The notes below the pieces were generated by a model. It worked only from the letters and a program-made list of their open reading frames with translations, did no database searches and was not told the origin of the DNA. This document shows positions 1 to 11,642 of a stretch of DNA of 64,000 nt, piece after piece. The number at the start of each line of letters is the position of its first letter. Positions within the stretch are counted from its first letter, which is position 1. A program made the position numbers and the translations under genes. Source of the DNA: Rhabdophis nuchalis (lineage: Eukaryota; Chordata; Lepidosauria; Squamata; Natricidae); NCBI GenBank assembly GCA_039707465.1, contig CM077658.1, positions 15,258,074-15,322,073 of the forward strand, in the 5' to 3' direction.

Positions 1-460
1 TATGTGGACTTATTTTATCTTGAGTTTCGTTTTCATTTGTTTGTTGAACTTTCCTTCCATTGATTAAAAAAAAAAGGAACACCTTTCTTGTATCTTCCAG
101 ATAACTCCAGGAATACTCAAAACAGTCCTAATATTTGCTACCAGGGCTGCTCTAGTATCTACAGAAGCTTCTGAATGGTTCCAGGATGCGAGAAGACGAT
201 CGGTGTTCTGCTTGCTTGTGGAAGCAAACCCCAAGTCTTGGGGTCAGATTACGATGGTGGGTTGGATTTCCGTAACTGGAGCTTTGCGGTTTCTTCTTCT
301 TTCAATATTGTGTGTATGGGTGTGCGTGCATTTTTACTGTCAAATTTTTACAACCTTCCTTACAAGATGTAAGGAAGGTTGATTCCCCCCCACCCCCATT
401 GTCTCCCTGGAAAGTACCTATGTACCTTGAGGATGTGATTAGCCCAGTCTGAAGTTTAAA
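1..460. other. Unique sequence, no gene seen
   Basis: No recognisable repeat or coding signal apart from a short perfect hairpin at 351-381 (two 13-bp arms, 5-nt spacer). The small frame at 175-372 has no similarity I recognise and is probably chance. Confidence 0.5.
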
Positions 461-655
461 TTGTTTTAATCGGGATTTTAAGGAGAAATAGTTTTAAGAT
501 TTTAAGATTTTAGCACAGGGCGATAGCTATTTAATTTGGGTTTTAAATATTTATAATTGCTATGTTTATATGTTTTTTAATTCCCTGAGTCCCTTCGGGG
601 AGAGGGTGCGGTTTATAACTTTAATAAATGATAAAAATAATAATAATAAAATAAT
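461..655 (+). mobile_element. L2 LINE 3' end (5' truncated)
   Basis: The segment has the squamate L2 3' layout: 'ttttagcacaggg', an AT-rich stretch, 'ctgagtcccttcggggagagg', 'gcggtttataa' and an A/T-rich tail (aataataataa). No coding part remains. The same tail recurs at 23.7, 25.6, 33.3, 33.8, 38.6, 40.0 and 59.8 kb on this strand and in reverse at 3.4, 32.2, 47.1 and 57.1 kb. Confidence 0.75.
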
Positions 656-1128
656 GTTGGGGGAAAAAAAACTTAGAGAGAGAAGAAGGGGCAGAAAAGA
701 ATTAGAGTGGAAGTGTGTATGGGGAAAAGGGAGTCTTCCACTCTTATGAGATTTTATACCTAATAGGATACGAGACTTGAAACCAACTTACAGGGTTTAG
801 GTGATAAAAGCCACTTGCAGCCCAGTTATCTTGCGTCATGTGTGAGCTTGGAGAAGAAACAACAACTACCTGGACTGTCTTCGCCAAGCTTCAGATTAGG
901 GGAAGCCTAACGGATAGCATCTGTACGGTGGCGATTTATTTCCCAGCTTACCATGTGCTTTCTTGTGTTCTCTGGAGACGGTATTTCTTTAGAAAGGCAC
1001 AACATGCGGAGCTTCTGATGGACTCCAACCGAGAGAGGTACAATTAGGAATGTCATGTAATAATGCATTCTTCTCCTTATGCACAGCGTGTGCGGGCTTC
1101 AAAAATGCAACCGCCAAAATGCTGAGCT
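656..1128. other. Unique sequence, no gene seen
   Basis: Begins with a short purine-rich stretch; otherwise no family recognised and no convincing coding potential. The frame at 838-1047 is short and featureless. Confidence 0.45.
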
Positions 1129-1130
1129 GT

Positions 1131-1202
<72 letters not shown>

Positions 1203-1370
1203 TCCTTCCTTCCTTCTTTCTTTCTCTCTCTCTCTCTCTCTCTTTCTTTCTCCTTCCTTCCTTGCTCTCCCTCCCTCCCTCTTTCTTTCTTTCCTTCCTT
1301 CTCTCTCTTTCTCCTTCCTTCCTCTCCCTTCCTTCCTCCCTTCCTTCCTTCCTCTCCCTCCCTCCCTCCC

Positions 1371-1443
<73 letters not shown>

Positions 1444-1643
1444 TTTCTTTCTTTCTCTCTCTCTCTTTCTTTCTTTTCCTTCCTTCCTTGCTCTCCCTCC
1501 CTCTTTCTTTCTTTCCTTCCTTCTCTCTCTTTCTCCTTCCTTCCTCTCCCTTCCTTCCTTCCTCCCTCCCTCCCTCTTTCTTTCTTTCTTTCCTTCCTTC
1601 CTTCCTTCCTTCCTTCCTCTCCCTCCCTCCCTCCCTCCCTCCC

Positions 1644-1679
<36 letters not shown>

Positions 1680-1750
1680 TCCTTCCTTCTCTCTCTTTCT
1701 CCTTCCTTCCTCTCCCTTCCTTCCTTCCTCCCTCTCCCTCCCTCCCTCCC

Positions 1751-1814
<64 letters not shown>

Positions 1815-1988
1815 TCCTTCCTTCCTTCCTTCCTTCCTTCCTCTCCCTTCCTTCCTTCCTTCCTTCCTTCCTTCCTTCCTTCCTTCCTTCCTTCCTTCCT
1901 TCCTTCCTTCCTTCTTTCTCTCTCTTCCTTCCTCGTTCCTTCATTCCTTCCTCTCCCTCTTTCTTTCCCTCCCTCTCCCCTCTCTCTT
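1129..1988 (+). repeat. Long polypyrimidine tract, (TTTC)n/(TTCC)n/(CT)n
   Basis: About 860 bp of almost uninterrupted C and T on the plus strand, switching between TTTC, TTCC, TCCC and CT. A compound block (TTCCTTCCTTGCTCTCCC then CT-rich then TCCC) recurs near 1255, 1485 and partly near 1680, giving a higher-order period of roughly 230 bp. The long open frames on both strands here are translations of this repeat. Confidence 0.95.
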
Positions 1989-1992
1989 AGAG

Positions 1993-1993
<1 letters not shown>

Positions 1994-2030
<37 letters not shown>
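1994..2030 (+). repeat. (AC)n microsatellite
   Basis: About 18 uninterrupted AC units directly downstream of the polypyrimidine tract. Confidence 0.97.
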
Positions 2031-2033
<3 letters not shown>

Positions 2034-3002
2034 TGTATGAGAGAGTGAGGAAATTCTGTCTGTAAGGATGGCTAGTTTAGTGCTTCTCAACGTTGGCAAC
2101 TTTAAGCAGTGTGGGCCAGCTCCCAGAGTTTTGCTGGCTACCAGCTGCAAATTAAACATTTGAGGTCAGATTGCTATCAGTCTGTTCCTGGATTTTGTTA
2201 ATCAGCAAGTATGGAACCAACTAGCCTGTTGGTGCCCTAGTTAAACCTCCCAGTGGTCTGAAAGCTGATTTTGCAGCTCCTACTTCCTTGAAAGGGTTCC
2301 AGAATTACGTCACTGTACAGTGTTATTTGAACGGATTCCTCCCTTTCAATTTGCACCTCTATCCAGTTAGAATTTATCACCTCCTCTCATTGCATTGCAC
2401 ATTCCTTAATAAGCCATGATCACATCACATATTATGGAGCAGAAATGATAGAATGATGGCATTAGAACAGTTTGAAATGTCATCTGGTTAATTGCCTGGA
2501 TTGTGTGGAGAGAAGAAAAGGCAAGCATGGTATACCAAAGGAGCAAGTTCAGCAAAACCCGGGGAATATTTCAGGCAGTCAAATAAATAATCGTTGTGCC
2601 ATAATGCAAAAGACATTAGCAAAGTGTTTTGTTCTGCCGACAATAAGAACAGATTTCAGCTTTGTAAATAGCAAGATAGGCCATCGTTATTAGGAGAAAT
2701 GAAAGCATCTACGTGGATATGAAGAAAGAAAAGTCCCTTTTGGACTCTGTAGCTGATGTATGTTTTATGGTAGGGTGTGGCTAGTTTGCTTCGGGCTTGC
2801 CATGTTGTGTGAACCGCACCATTGCAGTGTAGAAGCTGGTATGAGACTCAGCTGTAAGTGTGAACTCAGGCTTTGTGGCTTATTCAACATTGCAAAACCT
2901 GGCCTTTCTGTCTTCGTTAGAGAGGACAACCTATCTTCATTAAAAAGAAAACATTATAGTGTAAACAAATATTTTTCACCTGTTTCTAGGTTGATGTATT
3001 GT

Positions 3003-3003
<1 letters not shown>
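2031..3003. other. Unique sequence, no gene seen
   Basis: About 1 kb with no recognised repeat. Small frames at 2472-2693 and 2760-3041 lack homology I recognise, and the second runs into the GT microsatellite. Confidence 0.5.

Positions 3004-3039
<36 letters not shown>
3004..3039 (+). repeat. (GT)n microsatellite
   Basis: About 17 GT units immediately before a SINE. GT/GA repeats continue on the other side of that SINE. Confidence 0.95.
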
Positions 3040-3041
<2 letters not shown>

Positions 3042-3272
3042 TGGTGCAGTGGCCTAGAGGTGGAGCTCTCGCCTCACAAGTGGGAGGCTGTGGGTTCAAT
3101 CCTAGGCAGAGGCAGATATTTCTCTCTCTGGCCACAATGAGAATATATCTGCTGAACAAAACTCTGCATTGGCAACAGGAAGAGCATCTGGCCAGTAAAT
3201 ACTGTGCTGGCTTCATTCAGTTGCCCAGATTCCACCCCGCAAGGGAATATGGGGTCATTAAATGATGACGAC
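3040..3272 (+). mobile_element. tRNA-derived SINE
   Basis: It starts 'gtggtgcagtggcctagagg' (A-box-like) and has a B box, 'gggttcaatcc', near 3092, so the head is an RNA polymerase III promoter of tRNA type. The body contains 'ctctgcattggcaacagga' and ends 'ggggtcattaaatgatgacg'. The frames over it on both strands are not genes. The exact family name is uncertain. Confidence 0.75.
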
Positions 3273-3275
3273 GAA

Positions 3276-3310
<35 letters not shown>

Positions 3311-3332
3311 GGAGGGAGAGGGAGAGGGGCTG
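3273..3332 (+). repeat. (GT)n/(GA)n simple repeat
   Basis: GTGTGTG then GAGAGAGAGG repeats directly after the SINE. With 3004-3039 this suggests the SINE inserted into an existing repeat. Confidence 0.9.
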
Positions 3333-3345
3333 GTAGCTTTATGTG

Positions 3346-3412
3346 TATGTTTATTATTTATTTATTTTATTTTATTAAATTTATACCCCGCCCTTCTCCT
3401 AAAAAAGGACCC
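3346..3412 (-). mobile_element. L2 LINE 3' end, reverse
   Basis: Contains (TTTA)n followed by 'ttataccccgcccttctcct', the reverse complement of the L2 3' end 'aggagaagggcggggtataa'. Only the tail is preserved. Confidence 0.7.
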
Positions 3413-3757
3413 AGAAATTATGAAATTTCTTTAGTGACCAGAGTGCCAATGACTTGTGTCATGTCATGCCATGCCAGTGTTTAAGTAAAAGAACACTATA
3501 ACAAGACAAAAGATGGCAATGATGACAAAAGCTGGCTGGGAATGAAAAAGAGGAACCCATAATCCACAGGAGGCTTCCATCACTTTCGTCAAGGGCCTGG
3601 TCACACCTGAAGCAGAGAACACGATAGCACCAAAGGATCGTGGCCCCTGCTTTTTAGGGACTAACCAAAACCCCCGAGTCACCCTCTGGCTAGGTCCATG
3701 CAAGACGCTAGACTAGTTTAAAATCGAGGTTAAGTCATTTGTGGTTCAGCGTGTTGC
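3413..3757. other. Unique sequence, no gene seen
   Basis: No repeat or coding signal recognised between the L2 tail and the hAT element. Confidence 0.45.
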
Positions 3758-3765
3758 ATGTGAAC

Positions 3766-4235
<470 letters not shown>

Positions 4236-4243
4236 ATGTGAAC

Positions 4244-4957
4244 CATCCCCCTAGGTCCCCTTGATCATAGCCTATGATGTCAATCCAGCAGTTGCCTTTT
4301 GCAGTGAGTGAGATCTGGAACCGTGTTCCTGGTACACGAGTTGCCTCCGACGTCCATTTTTATACTTCGTAACCAGTGTGTACAGTTGGATAAACAGTTT
4401 AACTATTCATGAGTATTTTTATGGAATAGAAAACGAAACATAAGTGCACCCAAATGGATAATGTATCTTATTCCTCCTGTGCTTGGTGGGCTGGGGGGGG
4501 TGAGGGTGAGGTAGAGAGAGGCAGGGGAGAACCCTGCCGGAGACTAACCATTCAAGGCTATCACTGAATCACTGACATGCCAGGGTGTAAAGGAGCCCAT
4601 GAATCATAAGTCTAGCATGCTTCACCTGTTTTGTTGCTAGCTTTATGATTTCATGCTGCCTTAAGCATTATGATTTTGTGATTGAACTGTCCGTTTTCCC
4701 ACCTGCATGGTGTAATAAGATGACAGTGAGGAAGACGTACCCTCTGGGCTCAGAGCATATTTTGAATATATCAACATTTCCTGTGGAGGCTCGGATTGAA
4801 GAACGCCGTGGTGGCGCCACCGCACTCTAAGAAGTGCGCCAACTCTGCTCTCGTGCGGAGAGGAGTTGCCTTCTCTTTGCCATGTTCTCTGCCACTTCTT
4901 TCAACAGGCAAGGTGGGACTGGCTCTGGGACGGAGGATGGAGCGGGGGGTGGGTGGG
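4244..4957. other. Unique sequence, no gene seen
   Basis: About 700 bp with a G-run near 4492-4500 and a G-rich patch (gggtgggtgggtgg) just before the next hAT element. No coding support. Confidence 0.45.
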
Positions 4958-5216
4958 TGGTAGGCCAGTGGTGGGATTCAATTTTTTTTTTACTACCAGT
5001 TCTGTGGGTGTGGGTGGCTTGGTAGGTGTGGTTTGGTGGTCATGGCAGTGGAAGGATACTGCAAAATCTCCATTGCCTCCCCACCCCACTAGCTTTCCAG
5101 CTCCGTTCTCCTATGCAGGGCAGTAGAAGAAGTCCCAGCCGATCAGCTGGGACTCGGGAGGGTTCTGGATCCCATCGCAACTGGTATACTGCAATGGGGC
5201 TGGGCATCCATCACAT

Positions 5217-5744
<528 letters not shown>

Positions 5745-6103
5745 CATCACATGCATGTGTGCTGCACACGCATGCACATCCACCACTGCTTGGCGGATTG
5801 TCGCACAAGCGCTGTATGCTCTGTGTGTGTGCAGAAATGGCCCAGTTGGGTCAAATATAGGTAAGGACGACAGGCAGTCAGGTGGGCCCTCCGAAGCACT
5901 ATATTGGTACGGTACCTGGTGCTCCCATCAGGCACCGGTACGCGCATACCGGTCATAACCCATCACTGCTCGGGAGGCAGCAGATAGATGGGGGCGGGGC
6001 CAGCCAGAGGTGGTATTTGTGGGTTCTCTGAACTACTCAAAATTTCTGCTACCGGTTTGCCAGAACCGGTCAGAACTGGCTGAATACCACTTCTGGGGTA
6101 GTC

Positions 6104-7550
6104 ATGATGAGCCGTTCCATAGGTCAATAGACCAGTGGCTAAGTGTGCTGGGATTCTGCACATGGAATCATACCATCTTACACATCAGAGAGAGCCATCA
6201 GCTCCGAAGAGGCAACATAGGTTATCTGGTTTAGCTCCTTATAATCTCCAAGTCTCCACCAGCGGCTGTTTTAGTGACATCTTCCTACTGTTTGATCTTC
6301 CCATCTCAGCGTGGCTTGTTTTTGAAAAACGCAGCCGATCTGGAGATGACATCTGCAGGAGGCTTTGGAAAGTGGTTATCTGGGCCCCTGAGGCTTTTAT
6401 CAGCATGGGCAAACCTGGCAACCCCAAAGACGCTTCGCCATTTATCTCCTATAATCTACTTTCTCCCTTTCCAGGCTGGTCGCAGCAGCCGATGGGGCTG
6501 AGAAGATACAAAACTCCCAGAGAGGGCAAGGAGCTCTTGATCCTTGGCCAAGATGAACCATTGGTCTGTACTTGGAAGAGGACGGTTTATCTTCCACCTG
6601 GAAGATCTGTAAGATAAGGGACGGGAAACTGAACGCAAGAGATGAAAGATGGGAAGCCATTTCCCCGTCATGTGAGAGGCCACAATTCTTCCTCCTCCTT
6701 CCTCCCCCCCCCCCATCTATGGCTCGGTTTTTGGTCATGGAGCCAAGTGCGGCAGTCATTTTAAGTCACCCAGATTCATGGGACAGTTGTGGTTTTCCCT
6801 CTCCATTGCAAACCCCCAAGCTGCAATGGCACGGATATAATAATGCTAGTTGGATGTAAGCAACAACCTCGACGCAGCTACTATTCCACATGATTGAAAT
6901 AGAAAATGGTGGAGATGACAGAGGGAGAGAAGGCACGGCAGAGGAAGCAGCTTCTACAGCCATCTGGAAGAAAGATTATCTTTTATCCTGGCTTCTTCTT
7001 CTTTTATTTTGTGCTGAATAAAACTTGATGCGATCAGGTCATTGTAGGGGAAACGCCACGAAGATGTCATGCGCCTTTCATCATTGTGAAACTCCGACAT
7101 TCTTGAACCCTTTTTTTTATTATTACGCCCCGTTTCATATTTATCTTCTCGCTCTCCCCCTCCTGCCTTTAACGGATCTCCCCCATTTGTATTGATAAAT
7201 TGTAGGGACCCGGAGATGTATTGATGGGAAGGAGACAGTTCAAAATGCGGGAAAGCGGTGGCTTTGCATATCATTATACCTACCTTGCTCTTTTACCTCT
7301 GAAGGGCTGTCGATGCAGGCATTATTGCTATTCAGGCTGATAAATGACAGTAATTGTTCTTAAGTTGAAGAGCTGCCTTTATAATGTGCTGATTTGCTTG
7401 GGAGTTGTGAACAACCCCGGTTAAACTACTGCTCGGCTGGTTCGAACAAAACGGTCATTTTCAGCTCAGAATAGATACTTAATTAAATTACTTTTCATGC
7501 ATTTTGTAAGCCAGGCACTCAGGGTGTTTGCGGGCAGGGGGAGGGAACGG
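6104..7550. other. Unique block, no gene supported
   Basis: About 1.4 kb without recognised repeats. Frames up to 160 codons (6135-6617) have no domain I recognise and overlap frames on the other strand. The part from about 7270 to 7500 has motifs such as 'cttaattaaatta' and resembles vertebrate noncoding regulatory DNA, but this cannot be tested here. Confidence 0.45.
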
Positions 7551-7569
7551 TGGGAGGGAGGAGGAGGAG

Positions 7570-7637
<68 letters not shown>

Positions 7638-7655
7638 AGGGAGGGAGGGAGGGAA
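7551..7655 (+). repeat. (GGA)n/(GA)n/(GGGA)n purine microsatellite
   Basis: About 28 uninterrupted GA units flanked by GGA and GGGA repeats. It explains the arginine/glutamate frames at 7497-7859 and 7550-7789 and the serine/leucine frames opposite. Confidence 0.96.
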
Positions 7656-7821
7656 AAAAGCCCCATAACAAGATCAGGGAATTCAGAGCAATGCTTGAGA
7701 AGACTGCGATCGACCCAGACACTCATGCTTCAGCCCCACCTTCTCCCCACTGCTACGAAAGGGGCTCACCCAGACCTCTATTTACCTAAGCATTTTAATC
7801 CCACGGTATTTTCCCCCCCTA

Positions 7822-8112
7822 AGGAAAAGGTAAAGCTTCCCCTCGCACATATGTGCTAGTCATTCCTGACTCTAGGGGGTGGTGCTCATCTCCGTTTCCA
7901 AGCCGAAGAGCCAGGGCTATCCGAAGATGTCTCCGTAGTCATGTGGCCGGCATGACGACATGCCGAAGGCTCAGGGAACGCTGTACCCTTCCCCCCAAAG
8001 GTGGTTCCCATTTTTCTACTTGCATTTCTACATGCTTTCGAACTGCTAGGTTGGCAGAAGCTGGGACAGGTAACGGGAGCTCACTCTATTATGCGGCGCT
8101 AGGGTTTTGAAC
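7822..8112 (-). mobile_element. Sauria-type SINE (Bov-B-tailed), reverse
   Basis: In reverse: tail 'aaaggtaaagcttcccctcg', then 'cacatatgtgctagtcattc' and 'ctaggttggcagaagctgg', then the tRNA-like region ending near 'gttttgaaccgcc'. The tail resembles Bov-B LINE 3' ends, consistent with Bov-B mobilisation. Part of the tRNA-like head is missing. Confidence 0.85.
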
Positions 8113-8262
8113 CGCCTGGCCCCCTCTCTGCCTCTGACACAGAGTCCTCATCAGAGCCTTCCCCAGACTCCAGGACTGGCCGATGTCCCCCCCCCCCCAA
8201 ACCTCCTCACTGTCTGAATCTGCTGCCAGCTCTGCTGTCTGCTGTCGGGCTACAACGTTATC
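8113..8262 (-). mobile_element. LTR fragment, reverse
   Basis: Matches part of the LTR at 39086-39671: 'ctctctgcctctgacacaga' and 'cctcctcactgtctgaatct', ending 'gctacaacg'. It abuts the SINE. On the minus strand it encodes the acidic SDSEEV reading frame seen in the other copies. Confidence 0.6.
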
Positions 8263-8658
8263 TTTTCTAGGCAAGTCATTTCATTTTGAATGCCAGCTGT
8301 GCATAATACGGGATAAGTGGTTGGGTTGCTAAAAGGCTCATGTTTTTAGTTTTTGTACTCACCACAAAGATAGGATGTAAGAATTTTGCTTCCATGACAG
8401 GTTCCTGCCTCTTTCCCCTTCAGAGATAGAAGATGTATATAACAATGAAGAAACAAAAATAAACCCTTAGTGGTCCAAATGGAGTCGATATGCTATCCGT
8501 CCTTTATTTATTTTAGATATTATTTCTTTCTCCATAGCATCATGGGATGTTTGAACACCAGCATGGCCATAGAGACCAAATGGCTAGAAAGACTTGGCTT
8601 TCCAAGGCCTCATAAAGTCTTCCACCAAATTGGCATCGATCCAGGGCATCAAATATCA
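8263..8658. other. Unique sequence, no gene seen
   Basis: No repeat or coding signal recognised. Confidence 0.4.
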
Positions 8659-8666
8659 GACTGGAT

Positions 8667-8955
8667 CAGTGGTGGGTTATGACCGATACACCGTGGTACG
8701 GGCGTACCGGTGCCTGCTGGGAGCACCAGGTACCATTCCAGTATGGTGCTTCGGAGGGCCCACCCACCCACCCGCTCTCCTTACCTCTATTTGACCCAAC
8801 CAGGCCATTTGCACACACACCTGCACGACACTCCGCTGAACAGCTGGAGCATTGAGGGCGGTGGGTATGCATGCGTTCACTGTGTGCGTGCATGTGGTGG
8901 ACGCTCAGCCCCGCTGCAGCATATCGGTTGCAACGGGATCCAGAACCCACCACTG
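8667..8955 (+). mobile_element. Non-autonomous hAT element, type B
   Basis: Ends 'cagtggtgggttatgaccg' and 'ccagaacccaccactg', flanked by the perfect 8-bp duplication GACTGGAT at 8659-8666 and 8956-8963. At 289 bp with no interruption, it is the reference copy for the damaged one at 5161-5968. Confidence 0.92.
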
Positions 8956-8963
8956 GACTGGAT

Positions 8964-9735
8964 CCAATTCAGAACGATCCAATTCAGAAGACCATCAGAT
9001 TTGGAGCTCAGTCCTATGTGCGTTTATTCAAAAAGGTGTCCCATTAGTTTCGGCCTGCTTTACTCAAGGGCTCTGCATAAGATTTTAGATCAAACAGCCA
9101 GTTTCTAGATGTCAACTTATCAGAATAAAATAGGCACATTGAGCTTGGGATAAAAGAGCTACTTGAATGTTCTGTCACTCATCGTTAAATCGAGGCCACC
9201 GTTGCTAAACCCTCAGCAGGAGGAAGATGTAAGGGGCCGAAAGAGTTACAATACAGCCTTCTTCTCTGTTATGACTTCCATCATCTAAATCTATAGTAGG
9301 TCAAACCAGAAGAGCCAACAGGGGTCAGTTGATGGAAAGAAGACTGGCTCACCTAGTCCAGGATTTAGCAAGATACTACAGGCCTATATACATGTTCCAG
9401 CACCATGGAGAGTAGCCAAGATACTGTAAAGAGAATTTATCGGAGCACGACCCATTGTACACTTTGGCTAGGGTTCCTCCACCTCCCCTTTACTGTACGT
9501 TGTCAGCCTTTGGGATGAAGGGGAGCATCTGAAGAGTGACATCTTGATGCAGGAGTGTACTTTGTGATCTGAAGAGCCACAACCTTCAATGACCCTAGAA
9601 ATGTATATCACACTAAACTGGGTCCGCAGACACAAGCAGATCATGCATGCTCCAAAATGGACTTTATTGATCTAGCTGATGAACCAGAGTTTCTGCCTCA
9701 TGTTCTGAAACAACAACAGCACACCTTAAATTCAA
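8964..9735. other. Unique sequence, no gene seen
   Basis: About 770 bp; no repeat family recognised and no frame of note. Confidence 0.45.
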
Positions 9736-9736
9736 T

Positions 9737-9871
9737 TGGGGTGGCCAACCTTGGAGACTTTAAGACTTGTGGACTTCAACTCCCAAAACTCCCCGGCCAC
9801 CCATGCTTGCTTGGGAATTCTGGGAGCTGAGGTCCACAAGTCTTAAAAGTTGTCAAGGTTGGACACCTCTG
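9737..9871 (+). mobile_element. Palindromic hAT-like foldback element
   Basis: Left arm 'gtggccaaccttggagactt' pairs imperfectly with right arm 'tcaaggttggacacctctg'. The internal arms 'gacttcaactcccaaaactc' and 'aattctgggagctgaggtcc' are the hallmark of a squamate foldback hAT family also present at 15.0, 17.3, 46.6, 53.5, 58.3, 60.9 and 63.1 kb. Confidence 0.7.
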
Positions 9872-10459
9872 ATTTAGATGGAGAAGGCTCCTTGCTGCTC
9901 AGCAAAATAATATGTGATTAGTTTGGAAAATAATTGTGTTTCCTCTTGTGTGATATGGACACAGGGTAGAGTTTTCAGGGCAAAAAAGGTCATTAGTACT
10001 CCACAAAGTTGGAGTTAGGTGGTACTAGAGAAGAATACTTGACGCAGTCTTCCCCAACACGGTACGCTTCAGAGGTGGTGGACTTGGTGTCCCATAATTC
10101 CCATCCAGCATGACCAGTGGGAAGGCATGATTTGGTGCATTTGGCAACATTAAACTGAGTTATTTATGGCTATCCAAACCTGAGAACAGAAGTTAATAAC
10201 TTTTGCGCAAAGTCGTAAAAATGTAATAGTAATGCTAAATGGACACCTTGGGCAAAATCAAGTTAGCAGTATGCATTTTGATTGGAGTCTGGTGTATAAT
10301 CTGAACAAAACCTTTTCCTTTTGCTTAGCTTCATTTTTTAATCGGTAGATACAGAGCAAGAATGGAGAGACAGATGGTCTGTCAGCTGCGCATTGGATCT
10401 TCAAGACACTTTTATGCTGACTGTGGATGTTTGTTCAGATGTTTGGAAGTTCAGTTTTC
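9872..10459. other. Mostly unique sequence
   Basis: Contains a possible half foldback element near 10043-10165 ('cttccccaacacggta' ... 'catccagcatgaccagtggg'). No gene seen. Confidence 0.4.
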
Positions 10460-10461
10460 AC

Positions 10462-10492
<31 letters not shown>

Positions 10493-11090
10493 AAGAAAGA
10501 AAGGGATAGAGAGTGAGAGGGAGGGAGAGGGAGGGAGAGAGAGAGAGAGCGAAAGAGAGCGAAAGAGAGAGAAAGAAAGGGAAAAAGAAAGAGAAAGAGA
10601 GGGAGAGAGAGGGAGAAAGAGTGGGGGGGAGAGAGAGGGAGGGAGGAAGGGAGAGAAAGGAAAGAAAGAGAAAGAGGCAGAGAGGGAGAGAGAAGGAGGG
10701 AGGGGGAGAAAGAGAAAGAGGGAGAGAGAAAGAAAGAGAGGGAGGGAGAAAGAAAGAGAGAGAAAGAAAGAAAGAGAAAGAAAGAGGGAGGGAAAGGGAG
10801 AGAGTGAGAGAGAGAAAAAGAAAGAAAGAAGGAGGGGTAGAGAGTGAGAGGGAGGGAGAGAGAGAGAGTGAAAGAGAGAGAAAGAGAGAGAAAGAGAGGG
10901 AGGGAGGGAGAGAAAAGAAAGAAAAAGAAAGAAAGAAAGAGGCAGAGAGGGAGAGAGATAGAGGGAGGGGGAGAAAGAGAAAGAGGGAGAGAGAAATAAA
11001 GATAGAGGGAGGGAGAAAGAGAGAGAAAGAAAGAGAAAGAAAGAAAGAGAAAGAAAGAGGGAGGGAAAGGGAGAGAGTGAGAGAGAGAGA
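10460..11090 (+). repeat. Long polypurine (GA-rich) tract
   Basis: About 630 bp of nearly pure A and G. Two halves resemble each other: 'tagagagtgagagggaggga' at 10507 and 10838, 'gaggcagagagggagagaga' at 10674 and 10939, and 'gggagggaaagggagagagt' at 10786 and 11060. The offsets are 331, 265 and 274 bp. The long frames on both strands are low-complexity. Confidence 0.95.
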
Positions 11091-11640
11091 CTGTTTCTTA
11101 AGGACACAAAAAAGCATAGACTTTGGTCTCACTCTCCTACAGAGGAAAATGCAGCAGCAGCTGGTTCTGTTTCCATGGTCTTCTGGTTTGCATGACTTTA
11201 ATTCTAGGAATGTAGAGACATTTGGAAATGTCAGCGCCTTCATCCATTTATTTTTTGTAGTGTTTTTGCACTTTATCCCCTTGATGGTGTGAATCAGTGA
11301 TGGGAAGACATGAAGCAAAGTTGGTTTTCTCAGAAAGAAGCATCCTGGCTGGGCGAAGAAGCAAGGAAACCCACAGTACCATGCTGTTGGAGAAGCATGC
11401 CTGTGTGCATACATGCATGCGTGTGCATATTGCTGTGGAGAGTGTCGATGGCCCTTAAAAGCAGAAATGCAGGATCCAGAATATCAATTAATTCAGGCCA
11501 AACCCCGAGGTCTCTTGTTTCATTTCACAGATTGGGCTAATGGGTAACTGTGTTTATTTGAGCATCGGCAGAGCAGAAAAGTCCGGGAACCAAAACACAA
11601 GCAGAGCAAATGAAACGAGTCGGGGTGACATTCCGCGTTA
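11091..11640. other. Unique sequence, no gene seen
   Basis: About 550 bp; the frame continuing past the purine tract has no recognisable domain. Confidence 0.45.
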
Positions 11641-11642
11641 TA

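Noticed and set aside
351..381. Rho-independent terminator-like hairpin
   Set aside because: Bacterial terminator logic does not apply to this eukaryotic DNA.
989..2048. Frames of 345, 332, 303 and 281 codons on both strands
   Set aside because: They are translations of the polypyrimidine tract and adjoining AC repeat; open in several frames on both strands because the repeat lacks stop codons.
3040..3272. Possible tRNA gene from the A and B boxes
   Set aside because: The boxes belong to a SINE head; no complete cloverleaf could be drawn. The same applies to the Sauria-type SINEs.
6135..6617. 160-codon frame in unique sequence
   Set aside because: No recognised domain, overlapped by other frames on both strands, and no splice or promoter context that would support a gene.
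10362..11414. Frames of 161-318 codons rich in E/R/K or S/L
   Set aside because: Low-complexity translation of the polypurine tract; no domain outside the repeat.
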